From an uncultured Pseudophaeobacter sp. (GTDB lineage Bacteria; Pseudomonadota; Alphaproteobacteria; Rhodobacterales; Rhodobacteraceae), in the NCBI GenBank assembly GCA_905479575.1, contig CAJQNB010000017.1:215264-279263 (forward strand): a stretch of 64,000 nt of DNA. Reading direction: 5' to 3'. The translations under genes and the position numbers were made by a program. A model generated the notes under the pieces. It was given only the letters and a program-made list of their open reading frames with translations, ran no database searches and was not told the origin of the DNA. This document shows positions 26,481 through 34,535 of the stretch, piece by piece. The first letter of the stretch is position 1. Each line of letters opens with the position of its first letter.

Positions 26481-26858
26481 GTGGGTGCTCCTGTGCGGCG
26501 TGCGGGGGCACGCCCAAAATAAGGTTTTGAGTGATTTAACGCGCTTTTGGAGCCCGTGCAAACAGAGCCAGATCACGCTGGAAGGCGCAGCCCAACGCCG
26601 TCGCGGCCTGTCTGGGGCCTTGTGGCGCAAAAGCTGCGCCCTGATCTAGGGAAAACTTACTAGCTGACACCTCGTAAAAGTGCGTGGTATAGAACAGTTA
26701 ATAAAAAAGACCAGAGGCAGGTCACCAGCGAGCGGAACCACAAAAATGTGGATTTTGCCAATATATAAAGGGCCAAAAAGGTCCAGGCAGCGCAGCGGAT
26801 CTTTCGCTGTGGCGTGACGGGTGAGTTGTCTCTCCAATTGAGGATTGGAGCAAGGCAA
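26481..26858. other. Intergenic region between dapE and the Hint/anchor-L gene
   Basis: This 378-base divergent promoter region has no convincing gene. The stretch 26640-26780 is A/T-rich compared with its surroundings, which suits a promoter for the Hint gene. A ribosome-binding GGAG occurs shortly before 26859. Confidence 0.5.
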
Positions 26859-28430
26859 ATGGCGACAGCATCAGAGCTGGGATACGATACAGGTGCGTCT
26901 GCGACCGAGATGGCCGAAACGATTTTTGGCGACGGTGTCACCGTGGTCAGTGCCGATTACAGCGGCGACAGCCGATCATCGGCGATCTATTCAAACGGGG
27001 ACGCCTTGGCCCCCGGCGCCACCCCCGGGGATAGCGGCGTGATCCTGTCAACGGGACGGGCCAGCAGCTACACCAACTCTAGAGGTGATCCCAACCGGGC
27101 GACTGACACCTCGCGCAATACCAGTGGCGAAAACAACAACTCGGATTTCAATGCTGCGGCTGGTGCCAGAACCTATGACGCCTCCTACCTGGATGTGAGC
27201 TTTATTCCCGACGCTTCGGTCATGACCGTGGAGTTTGTGTTTTCCTCCGAAGAGTTCCCGGAATATCAGGGCTCGATCTATCAGGATGTGGTGGCCGTGT
27301 GGGTCAATGGCTCGGTGGTCGAAATGGACGTCGGCGGTGGCGCCGCAAATCCGGGCAATGTCAGTGCCTCGATCAATGAAAATCTCTACCTTGATAACAC
27401 CGGTGATGACTTCAACACCGAGATGGACGGCCTGACCATCACCATGACGTTGACCATGTATGTCAATCCCGGCGAGGTAAATGACATCCGCTTTGGCATC
27501 GCGGATGTGGGAGACAGCAGCTACGATAGTAATCTGTTGATCGCAGCTGACTCGGTGCAGACCGATCTGGTGGCGCTGACCGATGAGGTCCATGTGGCAG
27601 CGGATGGCAGCAAGGTTGTCGATGTGCTGGCCAATGACGTCAGCCCCTCGGGCGGGGTGTTGACGGTCACCCATGTCAACGGGGTGGAGGTCTCCGCTGG
27701 GTCTGTGGTGACGCTGCCGACGGGGCAGCAGGTCGAGGTGAATGCAGATGGCACCCTGACGCTTCACGGTGACGGGGATATTGAAGATTTCAACTTTACT
27801 TATACCGCCAGCAATGGGGACAACAGCGATACCGGCTTTGTAAAAGCCAGCTCGATTCCGTGCTTTGTGGCCGGGACGTTGATCCGCACCCCGGAGGGGG
27901 ACGTGCCGGTTGAGACCCTGCAGCCCGGCGATCTGGTGACAACCAGAGACCAGGGGCCGCAACCGTTGCGTTGGATCGGATCCCGCAGTGTCCGTGCTGA
28001 GGGCGAGTTTGCGCCGATCCTCATCCGTGCGGGCAGCTTTGGCACCCACCGCGACCTGATGGTTTCGCCGCAACACCGCATTTTGCTGCGTGACGCCTAT
28101 GCAGAGCTGTTGTTCGGTGAGGGCGAGGTGCTGGTTGCAGCAAAGGATCTGCTGAATGGTGGCAGTATTTCCCGCCAGTTTGGCGGTGACGTCACCTATG
28201 TGCATCTGTTGTTTGACCAGCATCAGGTGATCTATTCTGAAGGGCTGACAACCGAAAGCTTTTTACCCGGCCCGCAAACGGCTGAGCTGTTTGAACAGCC
28301 GGTCCTGCAAGAGATCTATGCGCTGTTCCCCGAACTCGACCCGGAAACCGGCTGTGGCTATGGCGCGTCTGCCCGGCCTGGGTTGAAGGGATTTGAGGGC
28401 AGGCTGCTTGCGGCAGTGCAGGCCGCCTGA
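26859..28430 (+). CDS. Secreted-type protein with choice-of-anchor L, Ig-like and Hint domains
   Basis: Protein of 523 residues from the ATG at 26859. Domains in order are a choice-of-anchor L region (about 15-240, with SSEEFPEYQGSIYQDVVAVW), a VCBS/cadherin-like Ig repeat (DVLANDVSPSGGVLTVTHVN, about 250-325) and a Hint_2 (hedgehog/intein) domain. The Hint domain starts at Cys335 (CFVAGTLIRTPEG), has ETLQPGDLVTTRDQG, and carries His406 in SPQHRILL, so the residues needed for self-cleavage are present. No classical signal peptide is visible; this family is often exported by type I secretion. It could be a self-processing surface or matrix protein. It is followed four bases later by a related Hint gene. 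Confidence 0.85.
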   Translation: MATASELGYDTGASATEMAETIFGDGVTVVSADYSGDSRSSAIYSNGDALAPGATPGDSGVILSTGRASSYTNSRGDPNRATDTSRNTSGENNNSDFNAAAGARTYDASYLDVSFIPDASVMTVEFVFSSEEFPEYQGSIYQDVVAVWVNGSVVEMDVGGGAANPGNVSASINENLYLDNTGDDFNTEMDGLTITMTLTMYVNPGEVNDIRFGIADVGDSSYDSNLLIAADSVQTDLVALTDEVHVAADGSKVVDVLANDVSPSGGVLTVTHVNGVEVSAGSVVTLPTGQQVEVNADGTLTLHGDGDIEDFNFTYTASNGDNSDTGFVKASSIPCFVAGTLIRTPEGDVPVETLQPGDLVTTRDQGPQPLRWIGSRSVRAEGEFAPILIRAGSFGTHRDLMVSPQHRILLRDAYAELLFGEGEVLVAAKDLLNGGSISRQFGGDVTYVHLLFDQHQVIYSEGLTTESFLPGPQTAELFEQPVLQEIYALFPELDPETGCGYGASARPGLKGFEGRLLAAVQAA

Positions 28431-28434
28431 TCTG

Positions 28435-29505
28435 ATGTGCTGGCTGGGCATCATCGATTTTGCGCGAGGGTGTTCGGACCTGTCCGGGCTGGTTCAGGCC
28501 CTGCGGGCTGAGGGTGGTGGCGACGCCTTGATGCTGCGCGGCACCCTGGTGGTTGAAATGTCGATCCCAGACAGTCCCCGACTTGAGCCCCTGTTGCAAT
28601 TTTCCCAGGATGGCGACTGGCCGATCTCCCTGGCGATCCAGGCAGTGCCGGGCGGCGGCGTCAGCCTGATCTTGCAGCAGAGCGGCCGTCTCTCCCATGC
28701 GGCGCTCAATCCCAGCGGGGCAGGGCACACCGGACAGGTCAGGCTGACCTATGCCTGGGACAGTCTGGCAGGATACGCGCGCCTTGCCCTGGAATGCGCC
28801 GACAGTGATCGGGTACAGATCGCCTTGCTGCCGCCGCCATGCCCCTGGCGCTATCAGGATCTTAAAACTCTGGTCTCCCCGGGACCGTTGCGCTTCACCT
28901 CGGCGGCGCTGACCTATTTGGCAGTGTCCAACGCGCTGGAGCCCGTAGGACCGATGCCAGGTCTTGCTCCAGAGACGCCGGTGGCGACACCGCAGGGGTA
29001 TCGCCCGGTTGACACCCTGCAGCGCGGCGATCTGGTCCTCAGCGAGTCCGGTGACAGCCTGCCGGTTTTGCATGTCTTGCGCCGCGAAGTGCCAGCCATG
29101 GGGATTTTTCGCCCGGTTGTCCTGCGAGCTCCTTTCTTTGGATTGCAGCAGGCGATTCAGGTTTCGGCCTCGCAACGGCTGGTGCTGAGCGGCAGTGAGG
29201 TGGAATATCTGTTTGGACGGCCCGCAGTTCTGGTACCGACGCGCCATTTAATGGGGACATCGGTGGCAACAGCTGTGGCAGTACCGGATCACTTCAGGGG
29301 CAAGGGGATGACCATCTGTTATACGCAGCTGATCTTGCCGGATCACGCGCCGTTGCTGGCTGCGGGCGCGGTTCTTGAAAGCCTGTACCTGGGCAGCCTG
29401 CGGCGTGATGCAACGCGTCTCAAAGCCAGCCAGTTGGCGGCAGTGGATCGCACCACGCTGCCGGAACATGGCCCCCCCCAGGTATCCGGTTCTGGGTGCT
29501 TTTGA
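28435..29505 (+). CDS. Hint-domain protein lacking the catalytic Cys and His
   Basis: Protein of 356 residues starting MCWLGIIDFARGCSD. The N-terminal half is unassigned (about 1-165). The C-terminal half aligns with the Hint_2 domain encoded just upstream: PETPVATPQGYRPVDTLQRG against the matching Hint start there. At the splice-nucleophile position it has Gly176 in place of Cys, and Gln247 (SASQRLVL) in place of the His of SPQHRILL. Self-cleavage is therefore unlikely. It starts four bases after the first Hint gene, so the two are co-expressed. It could be a partner or inhibitor of the active Hint protein, or a decaying duplicate; the frame is intact over 1.07 kb. Confidence 0.8.
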   Translation: MCWLGIIDFARGCSDLSGLVQALRAEGGGDALMLRGTLVVEMSIPDSPRLEPLLQFSQDGDWPISLAIQAVPGGGVSLILQQSGRLSHAALNPSGAGHTGQVRLTYAWDSLAGYARLALECADSDRVQIALLPPPCPWRYQDLKTLVSPGPLRFTSAALTYLAVSNALEPVGPMPGLAPETPVATPQGYRPVDTLQRGDLVLSESGDSLPVLHVLRREVPAMGIFRPVVLRAPFFGLQQAIQVSASQRLVLSGSEVEYLFGRPAVLVPTRHLMGTSVATAVAVPDHFRGKGMTICYTQLILPDHAPLLAAGAVLESLYLGSLRRDATRLKASQLAAVDRTTLPEHGPPQVSGSGCF

Positions 29506-29541
29506 TGCTGCGGTTCTTGCAGAACGACGGGTGGCCTGAGG

Positions 29542-29561
29542 GGTTCAAGCTTGCTTGAACC
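29542..29561. repeat. Perfect inverted repeat upstream of the channel gene
   Basis: Arms GGTTCAAGC/GCTTGAACC separated by TT. It lies between the second Hint gene and the glutamate-receptor-like gene. No T-tract follows on either strand, so it is either an operator or a weak terminator. Confidence 0.5.
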
Positions 29562-29618
29562 TGTTGAACCACCTAAGACTTATTCAAAAAGTGACGTATC
29601 CTGTTCTGAGGTATTGAT

Positions 29619-30674
29619 TTGCGCGCTCTTCGCTTTATCCTCCCGTTTCTGCTCCTTCTTTGGGGAAATGCGCTGGCGGCGCAGGTGGTCGATGTCAATA
29701 CGGTGACCCGTCCACCCTTTTCAATGATTGAAAACGGGCGTGAGACCGGCTTTGCCATCGAGCTACTGCAGGAAATTGCCCACCGTCAGGGCTGGGACCT
29801 TGCCGTTCACCGCAAGGACACCTTTGCCGAGATGCTGACGGGGGTTCGCGACGCAGAGGTGGATCTGGCTGCGGCAAATATCTCGATTACCTCGGCCCGT
29901 GAAGCAGAAATGGATTTCAGTCAGCCGGTGTTTGAAAGCGGGCTACAGATTCTGGTGCAGGCTGCGGACGTGCGGGAACCATCGTTGATGAAAGCGCTGC
30001 TGTCCTGGGATCTGGCCCTGGCGATCGGGCTGGCGTTTTTGTTGCTTCTGGTTGGCGGCATGTTCATGTGGGCCCTGGAGCGTCGTGCCCAACCCTATTT
30101 TGACCGTCCCCTGAAAGAAGCCTGGTTTCCGTCTTTTTGGTGGGCGCTCAATCTGGTGGTAAACGGCGGCTTTGAAGAACGGGTGCCGCGCACTGCTATT
30201 GGGCGGATGTTTGGCGTGATGCTGGTGCTGTCTTCCCTGTTTATCGTGTCGATCTTCGTTGCCAAAATCACTGCGGTGATGACGGTTGACGCCATCAGCG
30301 GTTCGATCTCCTCTGTAAATGACCTTTACGGCAAACGCACCGGCACCATTGAGGGGTCCACCGCCGCTGGTTTCTTGCAGCGCCGTGACATCGACTATCA
30401 GGGCTTTGAAACCCTGGATGAGATGCTGGCGGCCTTTGAGGCAGGGGATATTCGTGTCGTGGTTTTTGATGCACCAGTTCTGAACTATTATGTGCAGCAT
30501 GGCGGCAGCGAATATGGCCGCACCATCGGATCAGTCTTCCTGCGTGAATACTACGGTTTTGTTTTCCCACAGGGATCTGAATTGACCGAGCAGGCCAACC
30601 GGAGCCTGTTGGAAATGCAGGAAGATGGCAGCTATGAAGCGCTGTATCGCAGCTGGTTTGGTCGATTGAACTAA
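29619..30674 (+). CDS. Prokaryotic ionotropic glutamate receptor-like ion channel
   Basis: Protein of 351 residues. The signal peptide is about 1-21. A periplasmic solute-binding lobe S1 is at about 22-125, with the ligand arginine R94 in ITSAREAEMDFSQPVF. Then come a membrane helix (129-153), a re-entrant pore segment (SFWWALNLV, about 172-180), a second membrane helix (196-222) and lobe S2 (about 223-351, with D284 in VVFDAP). This S1-TM-pore-TM-S2 order is that of GluR0. The potassium filter TVGYGD of GluR0 is replaced by NGGFEE (182-187), so ion selectivity may differ. It starts at TTG 29619 with GAGG seven bases upstream. A binding-protein fused to a transport domain would be the alternative reading. 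Confidence 0.82.
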   Translation: MRALRFILPFLLLLWGNALAAQVVDVNTVTRPPFSMIENGRETGFAIELLQEIAHRQGWDLAVHRKDTFAEMLTGVRDAEVDLAAANISITSAREAEMDFSQPVFESGLQILVQAADVREPSLMKALLSWDLALAIGLAFLLLLVGGMFMWALERRAQPYFDRPLKEAWFPSFWWALNLVVNGGFEERVPRTAIGRMFGVMLVLSSLFIVSIFVAKITAVMTVDAISGSISSVNDLYGKRTGTIEGSTAAGFLQRRDIDYQGFETLDEMLAAFEAGDIRVVVFDAPVLNYYVQHGGSEYGRTIGSVFLREYYGFVFPQGSELTEQANRSLLEMQEDGSYEALYRSWFGRLN

Positions 30675-30685
30675 CGGTATCCCCG

Positions 30686-30709
30686 GCCAGAGCCTATCTC
30701 TGGCTTTTT
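30686..30709 (+). terminator. Terminator of the glutamate-receptor-like gene
   Basis: Perfect 7-bp stem GCCAGAG/CTCTGGC around a five-base loop, followed by TTTTT. It starts 12 bases after the stop codon. Confidence 0.85.
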
Positions 30710-30724
30710 CGCTTTGCGTAGCCG

Positions 30725-31072
30725 CTAGTGGAAAACGGGTTCTTCGCCCTCAAAGAAGGGGGTCATCTGGGCCACGATCACGGCGTTTTCTTCCAGCGCA
30801 CGCTGCATCAGCGCATGTTCTTCCTCACCAATCTCGTGGCCTTCTTCCTGACGTTCGGCAAGGGTGCCATAGCCGGTGACATCCAGCGGTGCAGTGTCGG
30901 CCTGTTTCAGGATGGCGACAGTCTCGCGGACGGCCTCTGCCTCATCCACGCCAGAGGCATAGATCATCAGGGCTGCCCCGGTTGCGCCTTCGGGCAGACC
31001 ATCGCCTTCTTTGCGACCGATCTGAACCAGGAGCGTATAGACCTGTTGGCGGGATATCTTCTTTTTTTCCAT
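30725..31072 (-). CDS. Small acidic hypothetical protein
   Basis: Cytoplasmic, acidic protein of 115 residues starting MEKKKISRQQVYTLLVQIG; a longer frame upstream is less likely. No family is recognised with confidence. It has a C-terminal acidic segment (EEGHEIGEEEHALMQRALEE) and no membrane segment or signal peptide. It is a single gene convergent with the channel gene and divergent from hutD. Codon usage looks like that of its neighbours, so I take it to be real. Function unknown. Confidence 0.6.
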   Translation of the reverse strand: MEKKKISRQQVYTLLVQIGRKEGDGLPEGATGAALMIYASGVDEAEAVRETVAILKQADTAPLDVTGYGTLAERQEEGHEIGEEEHALMQRALEENAVIVAQMTPFFEGEEPVFH

Positions 31073-31190
31073 ATCGTCGCCATAGCCCTGTCGGCGCCTT
31101 GGGGTCAATCGAATTCAGATTGTTCAGGCTTGCGGCAGGCCTGCAAAGGTTTCAAACCTATAAAACCCGTGGTCAGCTACAGGAGATCCC

Positions 31191-31736
31191 ATGCGGTTTT
31201 CGCTTTCACAGATTTCGCCCCAGGTTTGGAAAAACGGTGGTGGCTCTACGCGGGAACTGGCCCGCGAAGACACCGCCAAGGGGCACATGATCTGGCGCGC
31301 CAGCCTGGCGCGGATCGACCGGGACGGGGCGTTTTCTAATTTCCCCGGCCTGTCGCGTATTCATTGCATCGTTTCAGGCGCTGGGTTGCAGCTGTCCAAC
31401 GCCGATGTGCAGCTAGTGGCGGACCCCCTAAAGCCGTTGCATTTTGATGGCGGGCTGGATCTCACCGCGCGGCTGAGGCAGGGCGCCTGCGAGGCCTTTA
31501 ACCTGATCTATGACCCAGACCGCATGAGCGCCGAGATGAAAATCTGCGACGCGGGCCGACACCACTTTGACGATGGAACCCAACTGATTTTTGTTCTGGA
31601 GGGTTCCCTGCGGCTGGAGACTTCTGCAGGTGTTGAGCAGCTCAGCAGCGGCGAGGGATGGCAGGGTGTCGCTGGTGGTTTCGTGGATATTGCGCAGGAT
31701 GGTAGGGCGGTGCTGCTGCGCTTGGGACACCTTTAG
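31191..31736 (+). CDS. HutD/Ves-family protein
   Basis: Cupin-like protein of 181 residues. The N-terminal SQISPQVWKNGGGSTRELAR (about 6-25) is the family signature shared by HutD and E. coli Ves. HutD is linked to histidine utilisation in pseudomonads, where it may limit hut induction, but no hut gene is nearby here. It ends 110 bases from the convergent dapD gene. The biochemical role is unsettled in the literature as I know it. Confidence 0.82.
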   Translation: MRFSLSQISPQVWKNGGGSTRELAREDTAKGHMIWRASLARIDRDGAFSNFPGLSRIHCIVSGAGLQLSNADVQLVADPLKPLHFDGGLDLTARLRQGACEAFNLIYDPDRMSAEMKICDAGRHHFDDGTQLIFVLEGSLRLETSAGVEQLSSGEGWQGVAGGFVDIAQDGRAVLLRLGHL

Positions 31737-31780
31737 ACAGGTCAGTAGGTAGTCACAAATGTCCGACTAAAATAGCCGCT

Positions 31781-31822
31781 CAAAACAAAATGCGCGCCCC
31801 CTTGGGATCAAGGAGACGCGCA
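31781..31822 (-). terminator. Terminator of dapD
   Basis: Outer arms TGCGCG/CGCGCA and inner arms CCTTG/CAAGG form an interrupted stem. On the minus strand it is followed by TTTTGTTTTG. It lies 25 bases after the dapD stop codon. Confidence 0.75.
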
Positions 31823-31846
31823 GCATGGAACCTCAGCGCGGCGGGA

Positions 31847-32674
31847 TCAGTCGCGCAGCAATTCGTTGATACCGGTTTTTGAACGGGTCTGTGCATCGAC
31901 GCGTTTGACGATCACCGCACAATACAGGCTGACGTTGTTCTTTGATGGCATCGAGCCAGAGACAACCACCGAATAGGGCGGCACTTCGCCATACATCACT
32001 TCGCCGGTCTCGCGGTCGACGATCTTGGTCGACTTGCCGATATAGACGCCCATGCCCAGGACCGAGCCTTCGCGCACGATGCAGCCTTCGACCACCTCGG
32101 AACGGGCACCGATAAAGCAGTTGTCCTCGATGATGGTGGGGCCGGCCTGCATGGGTTCCAGCACGCCGCCAATGCCAACGCCACCCGACAGGTGTACGTT
32201 TTTACCGATCTGGGCGCAGGAGCCAACGGTGGCCCAGGTGTCAACCATGGTGCCTTCGTCCACATAGGCGCCGAGGTTCACAAACGAGGGCATCAGTACC
32301 ACGCCGGGGGCGACATAGGCGCTTTTGCGCACGATGCAGTTGGGAACGGCGCGGAAACCGGCCTCTTTCCACTCGGCATCGCCCCAGCCCATGAATTTGC
32401 TGTCGACCTTGTCCCACCAGCTGGACCCCTGCGGACCCCCGGACTGCATTTCCATATCCTTGATACGGAAGCCCAGCAGTACGGCCTTTTTGGCCCACTG
32501 GTTGACGTGCCAGTCGCCGCTGTCCAGTTTTTCGGCAACCCGCAGCGACCCGGAGTCCAGCGCCTGCAATGTGGCCTCGATGGCTTCGCGCTGTTCACCT
32601 GTGGTGGCGGGGGTGATGCTGTCACGGGCCTCCCAGGCGGCTTCGATCGCGGTTTCCAGCTGAGCGTTGGACAT
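31847..32674 (-). CDS. dapD: Tetrahydrodipicolinate N-succinyltransferase
   Basis: Hexapeptide-repeat acyltransferase of 275 residues that adds succinate from succinyl-CoA to tetrahydrodipicolinate in lysine/diaminopimelate synthesis. The left-handed beta-helix repeats run through about 100-230 ([55 protein letters not shown]). The start [18 protein letters not shown] matches family length (E. coli 274). A longer in-frame ATG at 32692 lacks a ribosome-binding site. It works one step before the DapC/DapE steps; dapE is at 25335-26480. Confidence 0.95.
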   Translation of the reverse strand: MSNAQLETAIEAAWEARDSITPATTGEQREAIEATLQALDSGSLRVAEKLDSGDWHVNQWAKKAVLLGFRIKDMEMQSGGPQGSSWWDKVDSKFMGWGDAEWKEAGFRAVPNCIVRKSAYVAPGVVLMPSFVNLGAYVDEGTMVDTWATVGSCAQIGKNVHLSGGVGIGGVLEPMQAGPTIIEDNCFIGARSEVVEGCIVREGSVLGMGVYIGKSTKIVDRETGEVMYGEVPPYSVVVSGSMPSKNNVSLYCAVIVKRVDAQTRSKTGINELLRD

Positions 32675-32792
32675 TGGGGGGTACTCCGGCATGTGTGTAA
32701 AATTAGGATTCGCAGCTTTCTAACGGCAATCTGCGCGCAGGTCATGCCCGGATTACGGCCAAAATGACGCCCTACCCGGCGTTTTGACCTCT

Positions 32793-33392
32793 TTAGCGTA
32801 CCCGGCGCAGGTGGCGGCGCAGGATTTCGCAGGCGGCAGGGGCATCCTGGCGCTGCATCGCCTGCACAATGGCGGCGTGATCCTGATCTATGCGGGGGCG
32901 CCACTGGTGCCGCCAATTGGCAAACAGATGCCGCGCCGAGGCAATGTGCAGATCATCAATCGAGGCCAGCAACCGGGGCATCTGGCAGGGGGTCAGAATG
33001 ATGCGGTGGAAAGCCCGGTTGCAGCGCTCCCAAGTGGCCATGTCCTCTGCTTCGTCGCAGGCCAGGCGGGCCGCCTCTGCGGCATCCAGATCCGCCTTGG
33101 TGATCCGGGCAAACCCATGGGTGAGCGCCAGGATTTCCAGAGCAACCCGCATTTCGATCACTTCGCGGATCTCACTGGGGTTCAACGCGCTGACACGGGT
33201 GCCACGTCGGGGTTCGGAAATCGCCAGCCCGTGGGCTTCGAGCCGCAACAGTGCCTCGCGCACCGGCACGTGGCTGGTGTCAAATTCGCGGGCAATATGG
33301 TCCTGTCGCAGCTTTTCCCCCGCCTTCAGCGCGCCGGTAACGATCTGCTCGCTCAGGGCCTGATAGATTGTATCTGCGATTGTTGCGGTCAT
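32793..33392 (-). CDS. GntR/FCD-family transcriptional regulator
   Basis: Regulator of 199 residues with the N-terminal winged helix-turn-helix at about 5-70 (LSEQIVTGALKAGEKLRQDH, HVPVREALLRLEAHGLA). The C-terminal FCD domain has NRAFHRIILTPC and RIDQDHAAIVQAMQR. The ATG at 33392 starts MTATIADTIY. It lies 38 bases downstream of the dehydratase gene on the same strand, so it may control that operon. The effector cannot be inferred beyond a possible amino or organic acid. Confidence 0.88.
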   Translation of the reverse strand: MTATIADTIYQALSEQIVTGALKAGEKLRQDHIAREFDTSHVPVREALLRLEAHGLAISEPRRGTRVSALNPSEIREVIEMRVALEILALTHGFARITKADLDAAEAARLACDEAEDMATWERCNRAFHRIILTPCQMPRLLASIDDLHIASARHLFANWRHQWRPRIDQDHAAIVQAMQRQDAPAACEILRRHLRRVR

Positions 33393-33430
33393 GACAGGTC
33401 GATAGGGCGGCTGCGATGGTGGTGCAAGGC

Positions 33431-34363
33431 TCAGGCCAGCGGATCCGGGGCAATATTGCCGCCACAGAGCAACACCGCCACTCTTTCGCCCGCGGCGGGC
33501 TGATAGGCGCCCGAAATCAGCGCTGCCAGGGCGGTGGCGCCGGCGGGTTCGACCAGCAGCCGGCGCTCGCGCCACAGGGCGGTCTGGGCCGCGGTGATAG
33601 CCGCATCCGTGACGGTGAGCGAGGTCAGGTGCCCGGCCTGGCGCTGCTGCTGTGCCAGATCAAAACAGATCGAACCGATCCGCCGCGCCCCCAGCGCATT
33701 TGCGGCGACGCCGGAAACCTCTACATCCACTGGCGCCCCAGCCGCCAGGGCCGCATGCAGGGCACAGGAGGTTTCGGGTTCCACCGCGATGATCTTTTTG
33801 GCGCCCTGGAACCAGGCCATGGCGCCGGCGATCAATCCACCGCCGCCAACTGCGATGATTACCGTATCAGCCGCCAGACCCTGGTCCTGCCATTCGGCAA
33901 AACAGGTGCCCTGACCTGCGACGGTGCCGGGGGCATCATAGGCATGCACCTGTCCGGCGCCGGTGTCCTGCTCATAGGCCTGGGCCTGTTCCAGCGCATT
34001 GGCATAGGCGCCAGAGACCACCTGCAGATCAGCACCGGTGTTGCGGATCAGGGCGATCTTGGCGGGGCCTGCCATTTCCGGCACATAGATCCGCGCCTTG
34101 TGGCCCAGCTTATGGGCGGCATAGCCGACGGCGGCACCGTGATTGCCCCCGGATGCGGCGACCAGACCGGCGGCTGGCACATCCTGGCTCAGCAATGTGT
34201 TAAAGGCACCGCGCGCCTTGAAACTGCCGGTGTGCTGCATGTGCTCCAGCTTCATCTCGATGGGATAGCCCAGGCCAAACCCCAGCGTCTGCATTACCGG
34301 TGTGATCTGAATATGGCCTGCGATGCGGCCAGCGGCGGCTTTGATTTCGGTGGTCCAGTCCAT
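33431..34363 (-). CDS. PLP-dependent serine/threonine dehydratase
   Basis: Fold-type II PLP enzyme of 310 residues that deaminates serine or threonine to a keto acid and ammonia. The PLP lysine is in HTGSFKARGAFNTLL (about 45-59), the phosphate/substrate loop is AASGGNHGAAVGYAAHKLG, and the glycine loop is VGGGGLIAG. The short length and absence of a C-terminal ACT domain mark it as the catabolic or racemase-like type, not allosteric IlvA. It starts at ATG 34363 with a GGGGAG site. It shares a transcription unit with the downstream GntR regulator. Confidence 0.85.
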   Translation of the reverse strand: MDWTTEIKAAAGRIAGHIQITPVMQTLGFGLGYPIEMKLEHMQHTGSFKARGAFNTLLSQDVPAAGLVAASGGNHGAAVGYAAHKLGHKARIYVPEMAGPAKIALIRNTGADLQVVSGAYANALEQAQAYEQDTGAGQVHAYDAPGTVAGQGTCFAEWQDQGLAADTVIIAVGGGGLIAGAMAWFQGAKKIIAVEPETSCALHAALAAGAPVDVEVSGVAANALGARRIGSICFDLAQQQRQAGHLTSLTVTDAAITAAQTALWRERRLLVEPAGATALAALISGAYQPAAGERVAVLLCGGNIAPDPLA

Positions 34364-34535
34364 GTGCAGTCTCCCCTGGCTGTGCGGGCCAGACCTTAGC
34401 GATTGTCGAAGGTGATACAAGCCTTTGCAGTGGGCTACCAATTCTGTTCAAACTGCGACCAGCGAGGCTGGTGCCTGTCACCCCAGGGAGGCTAAGCTGA
34501 ACCGCAATAGTTCAAATAGGATTGCCTGATACACC

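Noticed and set aside
27048..28223. Minus-strand frame of 391 codons opposite the first Hint gene
   Set aside because: Antisense to a gene with clear domains; histidine- and glutamine-rich translation is typical of antisense frames in GC-rich DNA.
26859..28430. Intein inserted in a host protein
   Set aside because: The Hint domain is close to the C-terminus and no host sequence resumes after it; this is a Hint_2-type self-processing protein rather than a splicing intein.
30725..31072. Antitoxin of a toxin-antitoxin pair
   Set aside because: It is small and acidic, but no toxin-like gene is adjacent and there is no DNA-binding motif.
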